Counted from the first letter of the stretch, positions 25,448 to 34,204 are shown. The stretch is 64,000 bases of DNA from Caloramator fervidus (GCF_900108045.1 NZ_FNUK01000003.1:30040-94039); one strand, 5' to 3'. The notes: a model not told the origin generated them from the sequence alone. Program-made: numbers and translations.

Positions 25448-26600
25448 AAAGCATACCTAAAACATATCTTTCAAGGTATGGATTTATTGAAAATTTCTCT
25501 TTAATAGCTAAATATTTTTCTAATGCTTTTGGATTTTTATCTGAAACCTTTATGGCTCTTATAAGCAAATTCTTAGGAGTATCAAGTGGAGAAACATACT
25601 CGACTATAGATACTTTATAACCAGCAGCCTCTAAAAGAAGCCCTCTTATTCCATCTGTTAAAACATCTGCAAACCTTGATTTTAAAATTCCATGTTTAAA
25701 TATATCTTGAAGTTCTTCATATTTAATCTGCTCTAATAATTCTCTATGACAACAAGGAACTGCAAATATAGCCTTTGCATTAAAATTTATAGCCGCACCT
25801 AATGCCATATCTGTTGCTATGTCACATGCATGAAGACTAATAACTATATCAATTCTTCTATCTGGAACAAAATTTTTTATATTTTCCTTTAGAAACACCA
25901 TATTTTTATATCCAAGCTTAGAGGCAATCTTTTTTGAATTTTCTATAACAGTTTCAGATGTATCTATTCCTATAAAATAACAATTCTTCTTTTTCTTTTC
26001 TTTTATATAATAATTGAGAACAAAAGTTAAGTATGATTTTCCACAAGCACAGTCTAAAACGTTTATTGTATCTAAATCCTTTAGTTCATCTAAATAAGAA
26101 TCAATAAGCTCAACAAAATGATCAATCTGATTGTACTTTCTTATCATATCATTTTTTAGTTTTCCATCATTTGTTAAAATACCTATTGCTTTTAAAAGCT
26201 CATCTGCTTCCCCAATCTTTATATAATAATTTCTCTTTAAATTAGTCCATTCATGTTCTTTTTCATTTTGACTTATTTCTTCATCAATATTTTTAATCTT
26301 TATATTTTTATTATCAGCCATCAATATAGTAGTTTTTCCTCTCTCAAATAAACTAAACTCTAAAGAATCATATTTTAAAGCTTCCCCACATATAAAATCA
26401 CAAAGCTCACTAAGTTCTATTTTAAAATTCTGGCCGTTGTAAAATAAATTCTTATTATCGATATCATATATACCTTTATATTCTCTATTACCAGATTTAA
26501 AGGAAATTTCAACTCCTTTTAAAAAGTCTACATTCTCTTCTGCTCTAATAATTATAGATGAAAGCATAAATTTTAACTTATTAATTGCTTGCTTATTCAA
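25446..26600 (-). CDS. SAM-dependent methyltransferase (Methyltransf_32 type)
   Basis: 384 residues. The N-terminal ~130 residues are of unknown fold. The central Rossmann part has the SAM loop VLDCACGKSYLTFVLNYY near residue 180, FIGIDTSETVIENSK, and the family mark ISLHACDIATDMAL with FAVPCCHREL. This is the family of GSTCD-like putative RNA or protein methyltransferases; the target is unknown. TTG at 26600 follows GGGGTGATTTA; the GTG at 26609 belongs to that site. It is preceded by an unrelated P-loop gene with a terminator between them. Confidence 0.87.
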   Translation of the reverse strand: MNKQAINKLKFMLSSIIIRAEENVDFLKGVEISFKSGNREYKGIYDIDNKNLFYNGQNFKIELSELCDFICGEALKYDSLEFSLFERGKTTILMADNKNIKIKNIDEEISQNEKEHEWTNLKRNYYIKIGEADELLKAIGILTNDGKLKNDMIRKYNQIDHFVELIDSYLDELKDLDTINVLDCACGKSYLTFVLNYYIKEKKKKNCYFIGIDTSETVIENSKKIASKLGYKNMVFLKENIKNFVPDRRIDIVISLHACDIATDMALGAAINFNAKAIFAVPCCHRELLEQIKYEELQDIFKHGILKSRFADVLTDGIRGLLLEAAGYKVSIVEYVSPLDTPKNLLIRAIKVSDKNPKALEKYLAIKEKFSINPYLERYVLGML

Positions 26601-26653
26601 ATAAATCACCCCTTTTTCAAGATACTTAATTATTATAGCAAAAAATCAATATA

Positions 26654-26671
26654 GGGGGAACCATATCCCCC
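26654..26671 (-). terminator. Hairpin after the small P-loop gene
   Basis: GGGGGA/TCCCCC stem with a six-base loop lies eight bases after the stop of the 137-residue gene. The T-rich stretch on the minus strand begins only several bases later. Confidence 0.6.
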
Positions 26672-26678
26672 TTTTATG

Positions 26679-27092
26679 TTAAACAGCTAAATATTCTACT
26701 TCAATATCAAATTTCTTTCCTTTAGCTGTTGAAATTCCTAAGATGAAATTTATGCCATACTTTTCTTCAACAAATTTAATTCTTTTCAAAAATTCTTGAA
26801 TATCATCGTAGTTATCTTTAAACATATAATTTAGGTTATCAATAAAAATAGTATCAATATCATAGTCTTCTGAAACTATTCCATATACAAAACCTAAAAG
26901 AGAATCAATTGATGAAATGGGAAATTGAGATGCATCTACAAGCCTTATACAAGGTTTTAAATCAAACATGCCTTCTAAATTATTACTAATATAAACAATA
27001 TGTCCTTTAGAATTTAAAGCCATTTCATTAGCAGTTGAGATAAGCTTTTTGGTTTTACCGGCTCCCTTCTCGCCGGTGATAACCTGAACCAT
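26679..27092 (-). CDS. Small P-loop ATPase-like protein
   Basis: 137 residues with a Walker A motif GEKGAGKTKKL at residues 7-17 and a Walker B-like strand DTIFIDNLNYMF near residue 83. The order of strands (HIVYISNN, DTIFIDN, INFILGIST) fits a minimal RecA/thymidine-kinase-like P-loop core. I do not recognise a named family. A GAGGTGATAAA ribosome site gives the ATG start. The size is too small for most NTPases, so it may be a nucleotide-binding regulatory protein. Neighbours give no clue. Confidence 0.7.
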   Translation of the reverse strand: MVQVITGEKGAGKTKKLISTANEMALNSKGHIVYISNNLEGMFDLKPCIRLVDASQFPISSIDSLLGFVYGIVSEDYDIDTIFIDNLNYMFKDNYDDIQEFLKRIKFVEEKYGINFILGISTAKGKKFDIEVEYLAV

Positions 27093-27173
27093 TTTATCAC
27101 CTCATTTATTTAATCTTATAATAATCATACTATATTCAGAAAATTTTTTCAATTTTATTTTTAAATATAAAAA

Positions 27174-27203
27174 ATGAGACCCTAGTAGAAATCTACTAAG
27201 GTC
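27174..27203 (-). terminator. Terminator of the universal stress protein gene
   Basis: Twelve-base stem with one G-T wobble (GACCTTAGTAGA/TCTACTAGGGTC on the minus strand), TT centre, then TCATTTTTTATATTT. It overlaps the last codons and stop. Confidence 0.85.
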
Positions 27204-27585
27204 CCTTTAAACCCACAATATGAAATTCAACATCAGGTAAAAGTTTTTTTAACTCTTCAATAATGCTGCTTTTATAATCTAAAGGTGATGCTCCTAAAAC
27301 TATCTTATGTATATTATTTTTTTTAGCAAAATCCGCAATTGTTTTAGCTATATAGTTAGACCTTAAAATAGTCATCGAAGCACCGTTTTCTTTAGATATA
27401 TCAAACAAATACTCTAAAGCATCATCTTGATATGGTGTATTTAAAAAATTATCCCCTTCTTTTGCCACATGAAGAACATATATTTCTGACTGTTTATTAT
27501 CTTTAAGCTCAACTCCTCTCTTTATAAGTCTTTCACAGGTTTTTTGTTGCGTAACACACACTAATATATTTTTTAGATTATTCAC
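27196..27585 (-). CDS. Universal stress protein-like
   Basis: 129 residues of the UspA fold, closest to the Usp module found in KdpD-like proteins. The N-terminal strand is KNILVCVTQQKTCERLIKRG, then EIYVLHVAKEGDNF, and the conserved end is KIVLGASPLDYKSSIIEEL. The usual G-x2-G-x9-G(S/T) ATP loop is only partly kept (LGAS), so ATP binding is uncertain. GTG at 27585 is the start, with GGGG nine bases upstream. An extended -10 lies 40 bases ahead, so it is monocistronic. Confidence 0.8.
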   Translation of the reverse strand: MNNLKNILVCVTQQKTCERLIKRGVELKDNKQSEIYVLHVAKEGDNFLNTPYQDDALEYLFDISKENGASMTILRSNYIAKTIADFAKKNNIHKIVLGASPLDYKSSIIEELKKLLPDVEFHIVGLKGP

Positions 27586-27623
27586 TAATTATTCCCCTTT
27601 CTGGGTGTACTAATTCTACATTT

Positions 27624-27632
27624 ATTATAGCA
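27624..27632 (-). promoter_or_regulatory. Extended -10 promoter of the universal stress gene
   Basis: Minus strand TGCTATAAT, 39 bases before the GTG start; only TTTTGT is present near -35. Confidence 0.5.
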
Positions 27633-27656
27633 CATTTCTATTTCTTACAAAATACA

Positions 27657-30107
27657 TTAATCCTGTCTTATAACTTCATCTAATTTTATTTTTCCTAAAG
27701 TAGATAATTTTAACCCTAATATATCTTCTTTATAAGCTACACCTGCTTGAGGATGATATAAGAATATCCATGGTGCATCATCAACTATTATTTTTTGTAT
27801 TTCTTTATAAAGCTCTAATCTCTTTTGAGGATTTATAGTTTCTCTAGCTTCTTTCATTAACTCTATAACAGTTCTATTATCATACCCTGTAAAATTAGTT
27901 GCATTTTCAATATTAAACAACGGCTCTAGGTAATTGTCAGGATCCCCTGTGTCAGCAATCCATCCACTTATAAAAATATGACACTTAGCTATGGTTTGTG
28001 GCTTTAAATATTCTTCTCTAGAAACTTTGTTTATTGTGCATTTAAAACCTACTTTTTCCAGATCTTCCTTTATCATTTCTGCAATCTTTTCATAGGTATT
28101 ATTTCCTGTTCCAACTCTTGTTTGTATTACAATTGTTTCTGAAGAAATATTTTTCCTAGATAAAATCGCCCTTGCCTTTGAAACATCATAAGAATATCCT
28201 AACAAATATGAGTTATCTATCATACCAGGCGGAATAGGCCCCTTAGACTCCTCTGCCATACCTTTCATTAAAGTGTCTATAATACGTTTTTTATCTATAG
28301 AAAAGTTAATAGCTTGTCTTATATCTTTATCTTTTATAATATTTGAATTTGACCTTAAATTAAATCCAGCATATGTTGTTGAAAGAACATGCTGCATTTT
28401 TATGGAAATATTTTTTTCTTTTAATCTTTCTAAGGTTTGCCTATCTTCAAAATATATAAAATCATATTTATTGTTTATAAAATCATCAACTATATTTTCC
28501 TGATTAAAATAAACTTCAACAACATCTATATAAGGCATTCCTCCAAAATAATCTTTAAAAGCTTTTAAAATACATTTTTCATCATCAATATAATCAATAA
28601 AATATGGCCCACAACCTACAAATTTACCTTTTGATATATCTTCCTTTGGTAAAACTGCACATGCCGTTTGAGCTAAATTTAATAAAAATCCTGTATATGG
28701 AGATTTAAGTTTAATAGCCAACCTATATCTATCTATAACTTGTATGCCTTTAACTTCTTTAGCTAAACCTTTTTGAAATTCATCGCTTCCTTCAATCAAA
28801 GATAAAAACCAAGCATTAGGAGAATTTAATTTAGGACTTAAAAGCCTTTCATAAGAATATTTTATATCCTCTGCTGTAATTTCTCTGCCATTATGAAATT
28901 TTGCTCCCTTTCTTAGATTAAATATCCAAGTTTTATTATCATCTTCAACAAACCAACTTTTTGCAATTCCTGGAAAAATTTCAGTGGAATTACCTTGAAT
29001 TAATAACCCTGCATAAACATTTGAAAGCAATCTAGTAGTAGAAGAATCAAAAGACATGGCAGGATCTAGGTTATCCGGCTTATTACAAAAGTTAATCCTA
29101 ATAACAGTTTCATTTAAGTTTTTATCAACTACTTTATTAATTACTGTATCAGTTATTAATTTTAAATCCTTTGAAGTTTGATATAAAGCATCTATTGAAT
29201 CTTTAGTATATCCTGCATTTAATAGGGCATACTCTGTTTTTCTCATAAGCATTTGAGAATTTTCATTTAATTTATTAGTAGCTTCAATAACCTTTTCAAA
29301 ACTTTCTACTTGCTTTGCAACTCCTTGACTTATTTCATCTGCCGCTACAACAGTGGTTTTTACTGCTTCAATTATCCTATTGAAAACCGCTTGTGTATCA
29401 TCTGCAATATTAACTCCAACATTGACCATTTCTTTACTTTTAATCATTGCACCTTTAGTTCTATCAATCGTATCATTTATCTCTTTTATAGTTTGGGCAA
29501 TTCTTTCTGCTGACTCACTACTTCTTTGAGCTAACTTTTTTACTTCTGCTGCAACAACAGCAAATCCCCTACCAACTTCCCCTGCTCTTGCAGCTTCTAT
29601 AGATGCGTTTAAAGATAAAAGATTAGTTTGCTCTGCTATTTCCTTTATTATTTCTAACATCTCATTTATTTTAACAGCCTTTTCACTCAACATGATAATT
29701 ATGTTGCTTATATCTTCCACAGACTTTTCTATACCCTTTATTGCATCAACTGATCTTTTAACTGCTTCAGTTCCTTCCTTAGCTATATTTAACGTCTCAA
29801 AAGCTGTTTCTTTAGATTGGGAGGTATTTGCAAAAACCTGTTGGGCAATAGCTGAATAACTGCTTATTTCATCTAATACATCATTTAAAGATTCCATGCT
29901 TTTTTCTACATTTTCATATATACCATTAATTGTATCAATGAGGTTTTGAGTTGAAAATTCCATCTCTTCAATTCTATTGATTATTTTATCTACTGCCTTT
30001 TCTTCATTTTTTAATCCTAGCGTTATATTCAAATCCATTTCTAATGAATTATTTTCCGTTAAATCTACTTTTTCTTGTTTTCTACTTTTTCTAAAAATAT
30101 CTAACAT
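27657..30107 (-). CDS. Soluble chemoreceptor signalling domain fused to an oligopeptide-binding (SBP family 5) domain
   Basis: 816 residues with no membrane segment and no signal peptide. Residues 40-320 form a methyl-accepting chemotaxis coiled coil; the conserved CheA/CheW-contact tip is at 156-178 ([20 protein letters not shown]), followed by [16 protein letters not shown]. Residues 335-816 are a complete ABC-type peptide/nickel-binding protein fold ([65 protein letters not shown]). In ordinary receptors the ligand domain is N-terminal and outside the cell; here it is C-terminal and, with no helix to export it, must be cytoplasmic. I infer sensing of internal peptides. No transporter genes adjoin. 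AAAGGGTGG precedes the ATG. Confidence 0.93.
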   Translation of the reverse strand: MLDIFRKSRKQEKVDLTENNSLEMDLNITLGLKNEEKAVDKIINRIEEMEFSTQNLIDTINGIYENVEKSMESLNDVLDEISSYSAIAQQVFANTSQSKETAFETLNIAKEGTEAVKRSVDAIKGIEKSVEDISNIIIMLSEKAVKINEMLEIIKEIAEQTNLLSLNASIEAARAGEVGRGFAVVAAEVKKLAQRSSESAERIAQTIKEINDTIDRTKGAMIKSKEMVNVGVNIADDTQAVFNRIIEAVKTTVVAADEISQGVAKQVESFEKVIEATNKLNENSQMLMRKTEYALLNAGYTKDSIDALYQTSKDLKLITDTVINKVVDKNLNETVIRINFCNKPDNLDPAMSFDSSTTRLLSNVYAGLLIQGNSTEIFPGIAKSWFVEDDNKTWIFNLRKGAKFHNGREITAEDIKYSYERLLSPKLNSPNAWFLSLIEGSDEFQKGLAKEVKGIQVIDRYRLAIKLKSPYTGFLLNLAQTACAVLPKEDISKGKFVGCGPYFIDYIDDEKCILKAFKDYFGGMPYIDVVEVYFNQENIVDDFINNKYDFIYFEDRQTLERLKEKNISIKMQHVLSTTYAGFNLRSNSNIIKDKDIRQAINFSIDKKRIIDTLMKGMAEESKGPIPPGMIDNSYLLGYSYDVSKARAILSRKNISSETIVIQTRVGTGNNTYEKIAEMIKEDLEKVGFKCTINKVSREEYLKPQTIAKCHIFISGWIADTGDPDNYLEPLFNIENATNFTGYDNRTVIELMKEARETINPQKRLELYKEIQKIIVDDAPWIFLYHPQAGVAYKEDILGLKLSTLGKIKLDEVIRQD

Positions 30108-30147
30108 AAAACCACCCTTTTCATATAAAATTCGTCATTTCACATAA

Positions 30148-30176
30148 ATTATATAATATAATGTAGACCTCTTCAA
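30148..30176 (-). promoter_or_regulatory. Promoter of the chemoreceptor-SBP5 gene
   Basis: Minus strand TTGAAG (30171-30176) and TATAAT (30148-30153), 17-base spacer, 41 bases before the start. This is a sigma-A-like site; no sigma-D type element is seen. Confidence 0.65.
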
Positions 30177-30255
30177 GAATTTTACTTTTTCAAACTAGAA
30201 AAATTATTATATAATAACATATAATAACTATATAAGAATAAAAAGGGTGAAAACC

Positions 30256-31377
30256 GTGGAACTACAAAAACTTCTTAGCTTAATATCTAAAGAGGAAGGA
30301 CTAAAACTAGATTTTAAAGAAAAGTTAAACATAGAAACAGAATCAGGCAAAAAAGAACTTGCAAAGGATATATGCGCCATTGCTAATTCAAAAGGTGGAA
30401 GAGGATACTTAATCTTTGGAATAGAAGATAAAAGCAAAAAAATTATTGGAATAAACAAACAGGAATTTAATGAAGAAAAAATTCAGCAAATCATATCAAC
30501 TAGAATCGAACCTCCTGTGCCTATTTCTGTAGATACAGTAGATTTTAACGGTAAAACAATAGGAATAATAACAATATTTAACACGGATCAAAAGCCTTTT
30601 CAGCTGAGAGAAACAGGAGCTTTTTATATAAGGAGAGGCTCTACAACCGATTACATGCGAAGGGATGAAATTGCATCAATTTTTCAAGATGTAGGCTTAT
30701 TATCTATAGATCAAACTCCAGTTATAAAGTCAAAATTAAAAGATTTAGACTTTGATAAAATAATGGAATTTTTCAAACTATCAGGGATAAACTCCCCTGT
30801 TGATAATCATCTTTTAATTTCTGCTGGTATAGCTTCTAAAATAAATGACAGCAATGAGATTCACCCAACAATAGGTGGAATGCTTCTTTTTGGTAAAAAT
30901 CCAGATATTTTTCTTCCCTATGCCATAATAATTATTCATAACTATATAAATAATTGTCTCCCCAAAATTTATATATCAAAAGGAACAATACTAGATATGC
31001 TAAAGAATGCTATAAATTTTATAAATAACATTTATAATGACATCTTACTAAGAGCCGTTATCCAAGACTATTTATGTAAAGCTGTCATTTACAGAGACTA
31101 TTTTTGCATAAATAGATGTATCGAAGTTTATATAAAAAACAATAAAATAGAAATAGTAAATCCTGGAGCTGCCATAAAGGTAAATAATAAATATATAAAA
31201 CATAATTTATGGCTTTACTCTAAGCTTTTAACAATAGATAAAGACAAAGAATTTTTATATAAAAATTATAACAAACAAATATTTGAAAAAAAGTATGGAA
31301 AAATAAAATCCTACAACATACTATCAGACAACCTTTATAAAGTAATAATACCTACAATTTGTAAAAACTACGAATAA
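30256..31377 (+). CDS. AlbA_2 (Schlafen-type) domain protein with degenerate C-terminus
   Basis: 373 residues. The N-terminal ~130 residues are an AlbA_2/AAA_4 domain (LDFKEKLNIETESGKKELAKD, IANSKGGRGYLIFGIED, RIEPPVP, FYIRRGSTTDYMRRDEIA), often found in putative transcription regulators and helicase-like proteins. The second half resembles the part that precedes a GHKL ATPase domain in that family (HPTIGGMLLFGKNPDIFLPYA). However, the usual later domain, including HATPase_c_4 motifs, is short and changed (IEIVNPGAAIKV is what remains). GTG at 30256 follows AAAAGGG at good spacing; the GTG at 30247 is too near. Role unknown; possibly nucleic-acid binding. Confidence 0.75.
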   Translation: MELQKLLSLISKEEGLKLDFKEKLNIETESGKKELAKDICAIANSKGGRGYLIFGIEDKSKKIIGINKQEFNEEKIQQIISTRIEPPVPISVDTVDFNGKTIGIITIFNTDQKPFQLRETGAFYIRRGSTTDYMRRDEIASIFQDVGLLSIDQTPVIKSKLKDLDFDKIMEFFKLSGINSPVDNHLLISAGIASKINDSNEIHPTIGGMLLFGKNPDIFLPYAIIIIHNYINNCLPKIYISKGTILDMLKNAINFINNIYNDILLRAVIQDYLCKAVIYRDYFCINRCIEVYIKNNKIEIVNPGAAIKVNNKYIKHNLWLYSKLLTIDKDKEFLYKNYNKQIFEKKYGKIKSYNILSDNLYKVIIPTICKNYE

Positions 31378-31380
31378 AAA

Positions 31381-31409
31381 GCTGGATTGCTTTATAAAAG
31401 CAATCCAGC
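31381..31409 (-). terminator. Terminator of the nucleoside transporter gene
   Basis: Thirteen-base perfect stem (GCTGGATTGCTTT and its complement) with an ATA loop. On the minus strand it is followed by TTTTTATTCG. It contains the nupC-like stop codon. Confidence 0.9.
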
Positions 31410-32612
31410 AACTGCAGCATTTAAAAGTCCAACCAATGTTCCTCCTATAAGAGCTCTAACTCCCAATTTTGCAATATCTGAACGTCTGTTTGGAGCAAGT
31501 CCTCCAATTCCTCCAATTTGTATTGCAATTGAGCTTATATTAGCAAAACCACAAAGAGCATAAGTTAATAAAGCTATAGTTCTTGGTTGTAATGCTCCAT
31601 TCTTTATAAGTTCAGATAAATTAGCATAAGCAAAGAATTCATTTATAACTATTTTTTGCCCTAATAGGCTACCTGCTGAAATTACATCTTTAAGAGGAAC
31701 TCCCATTATAAATGTAAGTGGAGCAAATAATCTTCCTAAAATCCATTCAAGACTTAAATCTCTTATACCTATTAAAAATCCTATTTTACCTATCAAATAA
31801 TTTACAAGGTAAGTAAGAGCTATAAATGCTATAAGCATGCCACCTACGTTAAGACTTAACTGTAATCCTTCTGCAGCACCACGGGCTGCTGCATCTATTA
31901 CATTGGCATCAACCTTTTCAAACTCCATATCAACTTTACCTTTTGTTTTTGGTTCTTCAGTTTCTGGTAACAATATCTTTGATATCATTAAGCTTGCTGG
32001 GGCAGCCATTAAGCTTGCAGCCATTAAGTGTTTTGCACTTATTCCCATTGCTATATATCCTGCCATTACTCCACCAGCAACAGTAGCCATTCCACCTACC
32101 ATTATTGTTAAAAGCTCTGATCTTGTCATATCACTTACATATGGCTTTATTAATAATGGTGCTTCTGTTTGCCCTAAGAATATATTTGCAGTATTAGAAA
32201 GTGACTCTGCTCCTGATGTTCCAAGAAGCTTTAGCATTATCTTAGCTAAAAATGATACAACAGCCTGCATAACTCCTAAGTAATATAATATACTCATAAG
32301 TGCAGAAAAGAATATTATTGTTGGCAATATTTGAAGAGCAAATATAACTCCAAACTTTTCTGAATTAATTAAATCACCAAATAAGAAGGATGTTCCGTAT
32401 CTTGTAAAATCTAAAAGTTTTGTAACGCCTCTACTGATAACATCAAATACTCTCTGTCCTAAAGGCCACTTTAAAACTATAAGTGCAAAAATTAATTGAA
32501 TTGATAAACCTTTTGCAACTAAAATCCAATTTACCTTCTTCTTATTTTCTGAAAGTAAATAAGCAATCCCTATAATAACTATTATTCCGAGTAAGCTAAT
32601 CAGTTTTTCCAT
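31392..32612 (-). CDS. Concentrative nucleoside transporter (NupC/CNT family)
   Basis: 406-residue sodium- or proton-coupled nucleoside importer. Twelve or so hydrophobic segments; family marks are GVIFALQILPTIIFFSALMS, NIFLGQTEAPLLIKPY (the nucleoside-binding G-Q-T-E-A-P), VAGGVMAGYI and, near the C-terminus, LTYALCGFANISSIAIQIGG. AAAGGAG precedes the ATG at 32612. It is the last gene of a leftward set with an ECF substrate-binding subunit and a TudS-like desulfidase, although a 320-base spacer with a long inverted repeat separates it from them. Purine versus pyrimidine preference is not readable. Confidence 0.94.
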   Translation of the reverse strand: MEKLISLLGIIVIIGIAYLLSENKKKVNWILVAKGLSIQLIFALIVLKWPLGQRVFDVISRGVTKLLDFTRYGTSFLFGDLINSEKFGVIFALQILPTIIFFSALMSILYYLGVMQAVVSFLAKIMLKLLGTSGAESLSNTANIFLGQTEAPLLIKPYVSDMTRSELLTIMVGGMATVAGGVMAGYIAMGISAKHLMAASLMAAPASLMISKILLPETEEPKTKGKVDMEFEKVDANVIDAAARGAAEGLQLSLNVGGMLIAFIALTYLVNYLIGKIGFLIGIRDLSLEWILGRLFAPLTFIMGVPLKDVISAGSLLGQKIVINEFFAYANLSELIKNGALQPRTIALLTYALCGFANISSIAIQIGGIGGLAPNRRSDIAKLGVRALIGGTLVGLLNAAVAGLLL

Positions 32613-32931
32613 ATAATTTCTCCTTTCCTTCAAATTATTTTTTAATTCGACAAATTTTAATTTAATATAAAATTAAATGAATTTCAATATACATTCAAAT
32701 AGTTCTAAATTTAAAATACTTTTGAATAAAATATTAATTCAAAATTATATGCTAAATCTTGTAGTTACAAATAAACTTCAATACAAAAAGCACTTTATTC
32801 AGATGCCAGATTTGAAAAATATAAATAAATTAACCCCTAAAACATTCAAAAGAAGGCATCTGATAAAGTGCTTAAGTTTGTCAATAACTTACTAAGTTTA
32901 AAAGATGTTTTTGTAAAAATATTATGTATCT
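32613..32931. other. Gene-free spacer upstream of the nucleoside transporter
   Basis: About 320 bases, very AT-rich. It holds the long inverted repeat at 32788-32873 and several AT-rich dyads near 32655-32680. On the minus strand several promoter-like pairs can be drawn (for example TTTGTA and TATAAT around 32745-32772, 16 bases apart), but none stands out. No purine riboswitch core and no credible gene is seen; a 72-codon plus-strand frame crosses the inverted repeat and is judged spurious. Confidence 0.6.
32788..32873. repeat. Long imperfect inverted repeat (19 bp stem, 47-base loop)
   Basis: AAGCACTTTATTCAGATGCC at 32788-32807 pairs with 32855-32873 with a single bulged T. Read on the minus strand, the structure ends in GCTTTTTG, so it could be a terminator after the ECF gene or a large hairpin in the leader of the transporter mRNA. 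As DNA it resembles the terminal repeats of a tiny element. Confidence 0.7.
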
Positions 32932-33495
32932 CTAAATACTAGAACTAAGCTTATTTCTGTATTCACTTGGAATCTTTAAAATCAATACAGAAACTAAAAC
33001 ACAAGAAACAACCTTATCTATTATGTTTCCAGTAACTCTTGGAATAAATGCTGAAGTAAATATTGAATGTCCTGTTTGTCTTAACCAAGCAAATATAAAG
33101 TCATTTCCTGACCCAGTAATTCCTCCATAAATCCATACAGCTATCGGTGTTCCAATAAGTGGACAAATAACTGCTAAAAGAATCCCCGTAATAATTGCAG
33201 TCTTAATATCAAATCTATATTTCTTAGTTATAAAGCCTACTATAATACCGACAGCAACATTTACTAATAGGAATGGAATATCTTTTGGATTAGTTAACAT
33301 ACCTTGAATTATATTTGTTAGAGCTCCAACTACAGCTCCATTCCACGGTCCTACCAAAGCAGCAATAAATATTGTTCCAATTGTATCTAGAAATATAAAA
33401 GGTATATTTAACATCCCCACAACCGTTCCTAAAACAATATTAAGTGCTACTGCAATGGCACTTAATATTAAAACAAAAATTTTCTTATTTTGCAT
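32932..33495 (-). CDS. ECF transporter S component (CD3073-like)
   Basis: 187-residue membrane protein with about six helices, the usual size of the substrate-capturing subunit of energy-coupling-factor importers. Family-like features are NIPFIFLDTIGTIFIAALVGP, the alanine-rich GPWNGAVVGALTNIIQG segment and PLIGTPIAVWIYGG. No EcfA/EcfT genes are beside it, so it would use a shared energizing module. It is close to the family named after Clostridioides difficile CD3073, whose neighbour CD3072 is a TudS-like protein just as here. The ATG at 33495 follows GGGAGGGG, which can pair with an upstream leader segment. Confidence 0.82.
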   Translation of the reverse strand: MQNKKIFVLILSAIAVALNIVLGTVVGMLNIPFIFLDTIGTIFIAALVGPWNGAVVGALTNIIQGMLTNPKDIPFLLVNVAVGIIVGFITKKYRFDIKTAIITGILLAVICPLIGTPIAVWIYGGITGSGNDFIFAWLRQTGHSIFTSAFIPRVTGNIIDKVVSCVLVSVLILKIPSEYRNKLSSSI

Positions 33496-33577
33496 TTTAG
33501 CCCCTCCCGTCATTTAGTTAATTACATAGCTATTCTAACACCTTAAGGGGCTAATGTTAAATTGATAATATTAATAA
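33496..33577 (-). promoter_or_regulatory. Possible ribosome-site-sequestering leader of the ECF gene
   Basis: On the minus strand TTAGCCCC (33547-33554) is perfectly complementary to GGGGCTAA (33497-33504), the 3' part of the ribosome site next to the ATG. The match can extend to CAT/ATG of the start codon with two bulged bases. An alternative fold (AACA-CC-TTAA-GG-TGTT around 33541-33558) would free it. A TATAAT sits at 33584-33589. It does not match the aptamer classes I know. Confidence 0.45.
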
Positions 33578-33598
33578 AAACTGATTATACTATTTTAA

Positions 33599-34162
33599 TC
33601 ATAAATTACACTTTTTTAAATGTTCAATTATGTTATTTGAGCTTGACAAATTCTCTTCATCTAATCCTAAAAACTTTATGTTCAAACTATTTTGGTTCAA
33701 CAAATTTTCTATTTCTTCAATAAAAACACCTTTTCCTTGAATAATTTTTAAATCATTAACTTTTTCATTTATTGCAAATTCTACCCCAACTTCTCCACCC
33801 CATTTTGTCGATGAACAGGTTTTGTTTACTCCACAGCTTGGACTACCATCTATACCAATCACAGCATGAATCTCATAACCATTTTTAACGTAATCTATTA
33901 TCTGATTAAGATATGGCATAAAAATATTTCTACAATGTTCCCTAAAATATGGGGTATCAAACTGCTCTTTAACATGTCCCCATCTTCTAATTCCATACAG
34001 AGTAACTTCCGGACATGGAAGTTGTATTATTCCATATTTTTCCTTAATCAAAAGATTTACTAAATTATTTTGTACTTCCTTATGAATTGAAAAACCCTCA
34101 ACCTTAGAATTTGCATTTAATATACAATGACACAAAATTACCATCTTTTTTGATCTATTCAT
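33599..34162 (-). CDS. TudS-related putative desulfidase (CD3072-like)
   Basis: 188-residue relative of thiouracil desulfidase TudS, which holds a [4Fe-4S] cluster by three cysteines and removes sulfur from thiouracil. Candidate ligands are C11 or C13 (ILCHCILNANSK), C50 (QLPCPEVTLYG) and C110 (GIDGSPSCGVNKTC). The pattern is the same as in TudS/DUF523. The DUF523 N-terminal SACLLG is replaced by LCHCILNANS, which marks the CD3072-type subgroup. GGAG precedes the ATG at 34162. It is followed after ~100 bases by the ECF subunit gene; a role in thio-nucleobase salvage is inferred from family and neighbours. Confidence 0.86.
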   Translation of the reverse strand: MNRSKKMVILCHCILNANSKVEGFSIHKEVQNNLVNLLIKEKYGIIQLPCPEVTLYGIRRWGHVKEQFDTPYFREHCRNIFMPYLNQIIDYVKNGYEIHAVIGIDGSPSCGVNKTCSSTKWGGEVGVEFAINEKVNDLKIIQGKGVFIEEIENLLNQNSLNIKFLGLDEENLSSSNNIIEHLKKCNL

Positions 34163-34204
34163 TAAATTCACTCCTTTAAACTAAACTAAAATTATAATTG
34201 AACA

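Noticed and set aside
32677..32895. Plus-strand frame of 72 codons in the spacer before the nucleoside carrier
   Set aside because: It runs through both arms of the long inverted repeat, has no ribosome site and no protein-like composition.
32613..32931. Purine riboswitch before the nucleoside carrier
   Set aside because: The conserved three-way junction bases are absent; only a single long stem is seen.
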